A stretch of 6,807 nt of DNA, from assembly GCA_902406135.1 (NCBI GenBank), contig CABPCX010000106.1:1-6807 (forward strand). The letters are read 5' to 3'. This DNA comes from an uncultured Eubacteriales bacterium. Its GTDB lineage: Bacteria; Bacillota; Clostridia; Lachnospirales; Anaerotignaceae. The translations under genes and the position numbers were made by a program. This document shows positions 6,058 to 6,807 of this stretch, one piece after another. The stretch's first letter is position 1; each line of letters starts with the position of its first letter. The notes below the pieces were generated by a model. The model was not told the DNA's origin, did not search any database, and saw nothing but the letters and a program-made list of their open reading frames with translations.

Positions 6058-6089
6058 CCCGCCTGTTTTAAGGCGGGTAATTTTATTTT
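6058..6089 (+). terminator. GC-rich hairpin after the YerC/YecD-type gene, probable weak terminator
   Basis: CCCGCCT (6058-6064) pairs perfectly with AGGCGGG (6071-6077) across a 6-base loop, 12 bases after the stop codon. The following TAATTTTATTTT is T-rich but broken by A residues, so termination may be incomplete. This hairpin lies in the 56-base gap before the second SLH gene, and I see no clear separate promoter for that gene. Partial read-through into it is therefore possible. Confidence 0.62.
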
Positions 6090-6101
6090 GGAGAGATGAT
6101 T

Positions 6102-6807
6102 ATGAAGAAGAAAATTTCTTTGACTGTGACATCATTATGCCTTATATTCAGTATGTGTTTTTCGGCTCAGGCACAGATAAAATATTCGTCCTGGGCGGAA
6201 AGCTACGTAACAGAAGCTTTGGAATACGGCATTGTGCCTGATTTTATGAAAGATGACGACCTTACGAAAAACATAACAAGGGAAGAATTTTGTGAACTTG
6301 CTTATCTTACCGTAAATGAAGTGTCTGATTCAAACAGCATAGTTATCACATATTCCGACAGAGAAACCAAATTTTATGATACGGATAATAAAGTTGTAAC
6401 AGCTATGAAGCGTATGGGTATCATATCAGGCAGAACCAGCACAAGGTTTGACCCTGACGGACTCATAACAAGGGAAGAAGCTGCTTTTATACTGGCAAGA
6501 ATGGCAGATGTCTTTGACCTGACTAAATTTGTAAATAATGACGGATTTAAAGACAGAAAAGAAATATCATCATGGGCTAAAGAAAGTGTGAATACCGTAT
6601 GCGGAATGAATATAATGAGCGGTATTGGCGACGGAAACTTTGACCCTGACGGATACTATACAAAAGAGCAGGCCATAAGTACTATGATAAGGTTTATCAA
6701 CAATTTCCCTGATGAAGACAGCAGAGAAAAAATAGGCAATTCCAAATATTATGTTTCAAATGAATATTATAGATGGGTAGAAGACGAAAACGGGAAAGTT
6801 ATTTTTA
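6102..6807 (+). CDS. Secreted SLH-domain protein, 3' end beyond the window
   Basis: The frame is open from ATG at 6102 to the window end (235 codons plus one base), with GGAGAG (6090-6095) 6 bases before the start. Residues 1-24 are a signal peptide (three lysines, a hydrophobic core, likely cleavage AQA|Q after residue 24). Three SLH modules follow at about 29-72, 83-137 and 148-200. Modules two and three are typical, with the repeated FDPDG turn at 116-120 and 180-184 and helices such as ITREEAAFIL. It should attach to secondary wall polymers on the cell surface. After residue 200 the sequence changes to an Asp/Glu/Tyr-rich segment (KYYVSNEYYRWVEDENGKV, 215-233) that begins an unidentified C-terminal domain. 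It differs from the first SLH protein in this window: its SLH modules are closer to consensus and the visible part is less acidic. Function beyond surface anchoring is unknown. Confidence 0.88.
   Translation, partial: MKKKISLTVTSLCLIFSMCFSAQAQIKYSSWAESYVTEALEYGIVPDFMKDDDLTKNITREEFCELAYLTVNEVSDSNSIVITYSDRETKFYDTDNKVVTAMKRMGIISGRTSTRFDPDGLITREEAAFILARMADVFDLTKFVNNDGFKDRKEISSWAKESVNTVCGMNIMSGIGDGNFDPDGYYTKEQAISTMIRFINNFPDEDSREKIGNSKYYVSNEYYRWVEDENGKVIF

Noticed and set aside
1..6807. CRISPR arrays, tRNA or rRNA genes, insertion sequences and phage attachment sites
   Set aside because: I looked for spaced direct repeats, cloverleaf features, transposase motifs and flanking inverted repeats and found none that I could support.

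Overview
The window looks like a chromosomal segment of a low-GC Gram-positive anaerobe of the class Clostridia, possibly a relative of the Lachnospirales (that finer placement is a guess). The reasons are AT-rich codon use, strong AGGAGG-type ribosome binding sites, GTG and TTG starts, vegetative SigA-like promoters, a Group II BirA paired with BioY, a TrpR-like YerC/YecD protein, and two secreted proteins with S-layer homology (SLH) domains. All genes read on the + strand and none of the gaps exceeds 140 bases.

Layout: (1) A 5' leader with a perfect 19-bp palindrome, then a 717-residue secreted SLH protein whose C-terminal two thirds is a series of degenerate, extremely acidic repeats. (2) A composite intergenic region of about 90 bases. 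One hairpin with a T-tract ends the SLH gene; the same inverted repeat resembles a BirA operator and contains the -35 box of the next promoter. (3) birA-bioY, overlapping by 4 bases: a biotin ligase/repressor and the substrate-binding subunit of an ECF biotin transporter, closed by a terminator. (4) An apparent operon with its own extended -10 promoter: a barstar-family RNase-inhibitor-like protein, trmB (tRNA m7G46 methyltransferase) and a YcdX-type PHP-domain metal-dependent phosphatase. (5) A YerC/YecD TrpR-like regulator with its own probable promoter and a GC-rich hairpin after it. (6) The first 235 codons of a second secreted SLH protein, cut by the window end.

How they work together: birA-bioY is a biotin sensing and uptake unit. 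BirA charged with biotinyl-AMP would be expected to shut off its own operon and bioY when biotin is plentiful. No biotin synthesis genes are in view. trmB and the PHP phosphatase are housekeeping functions. The barstar-like gene is an orphan, with no visible partner ribonuclease. The two SLH proteins would sit on the cell surface, bound to secondary cell wall polymers.

I do not see a clear novel multi-gene system. The points most worth a second look are the combined terminator/operator/promoter ahead of birA, the acidic repeat architecture of the first SLH protein, and the orphan barstar-like protein with an altered interface.
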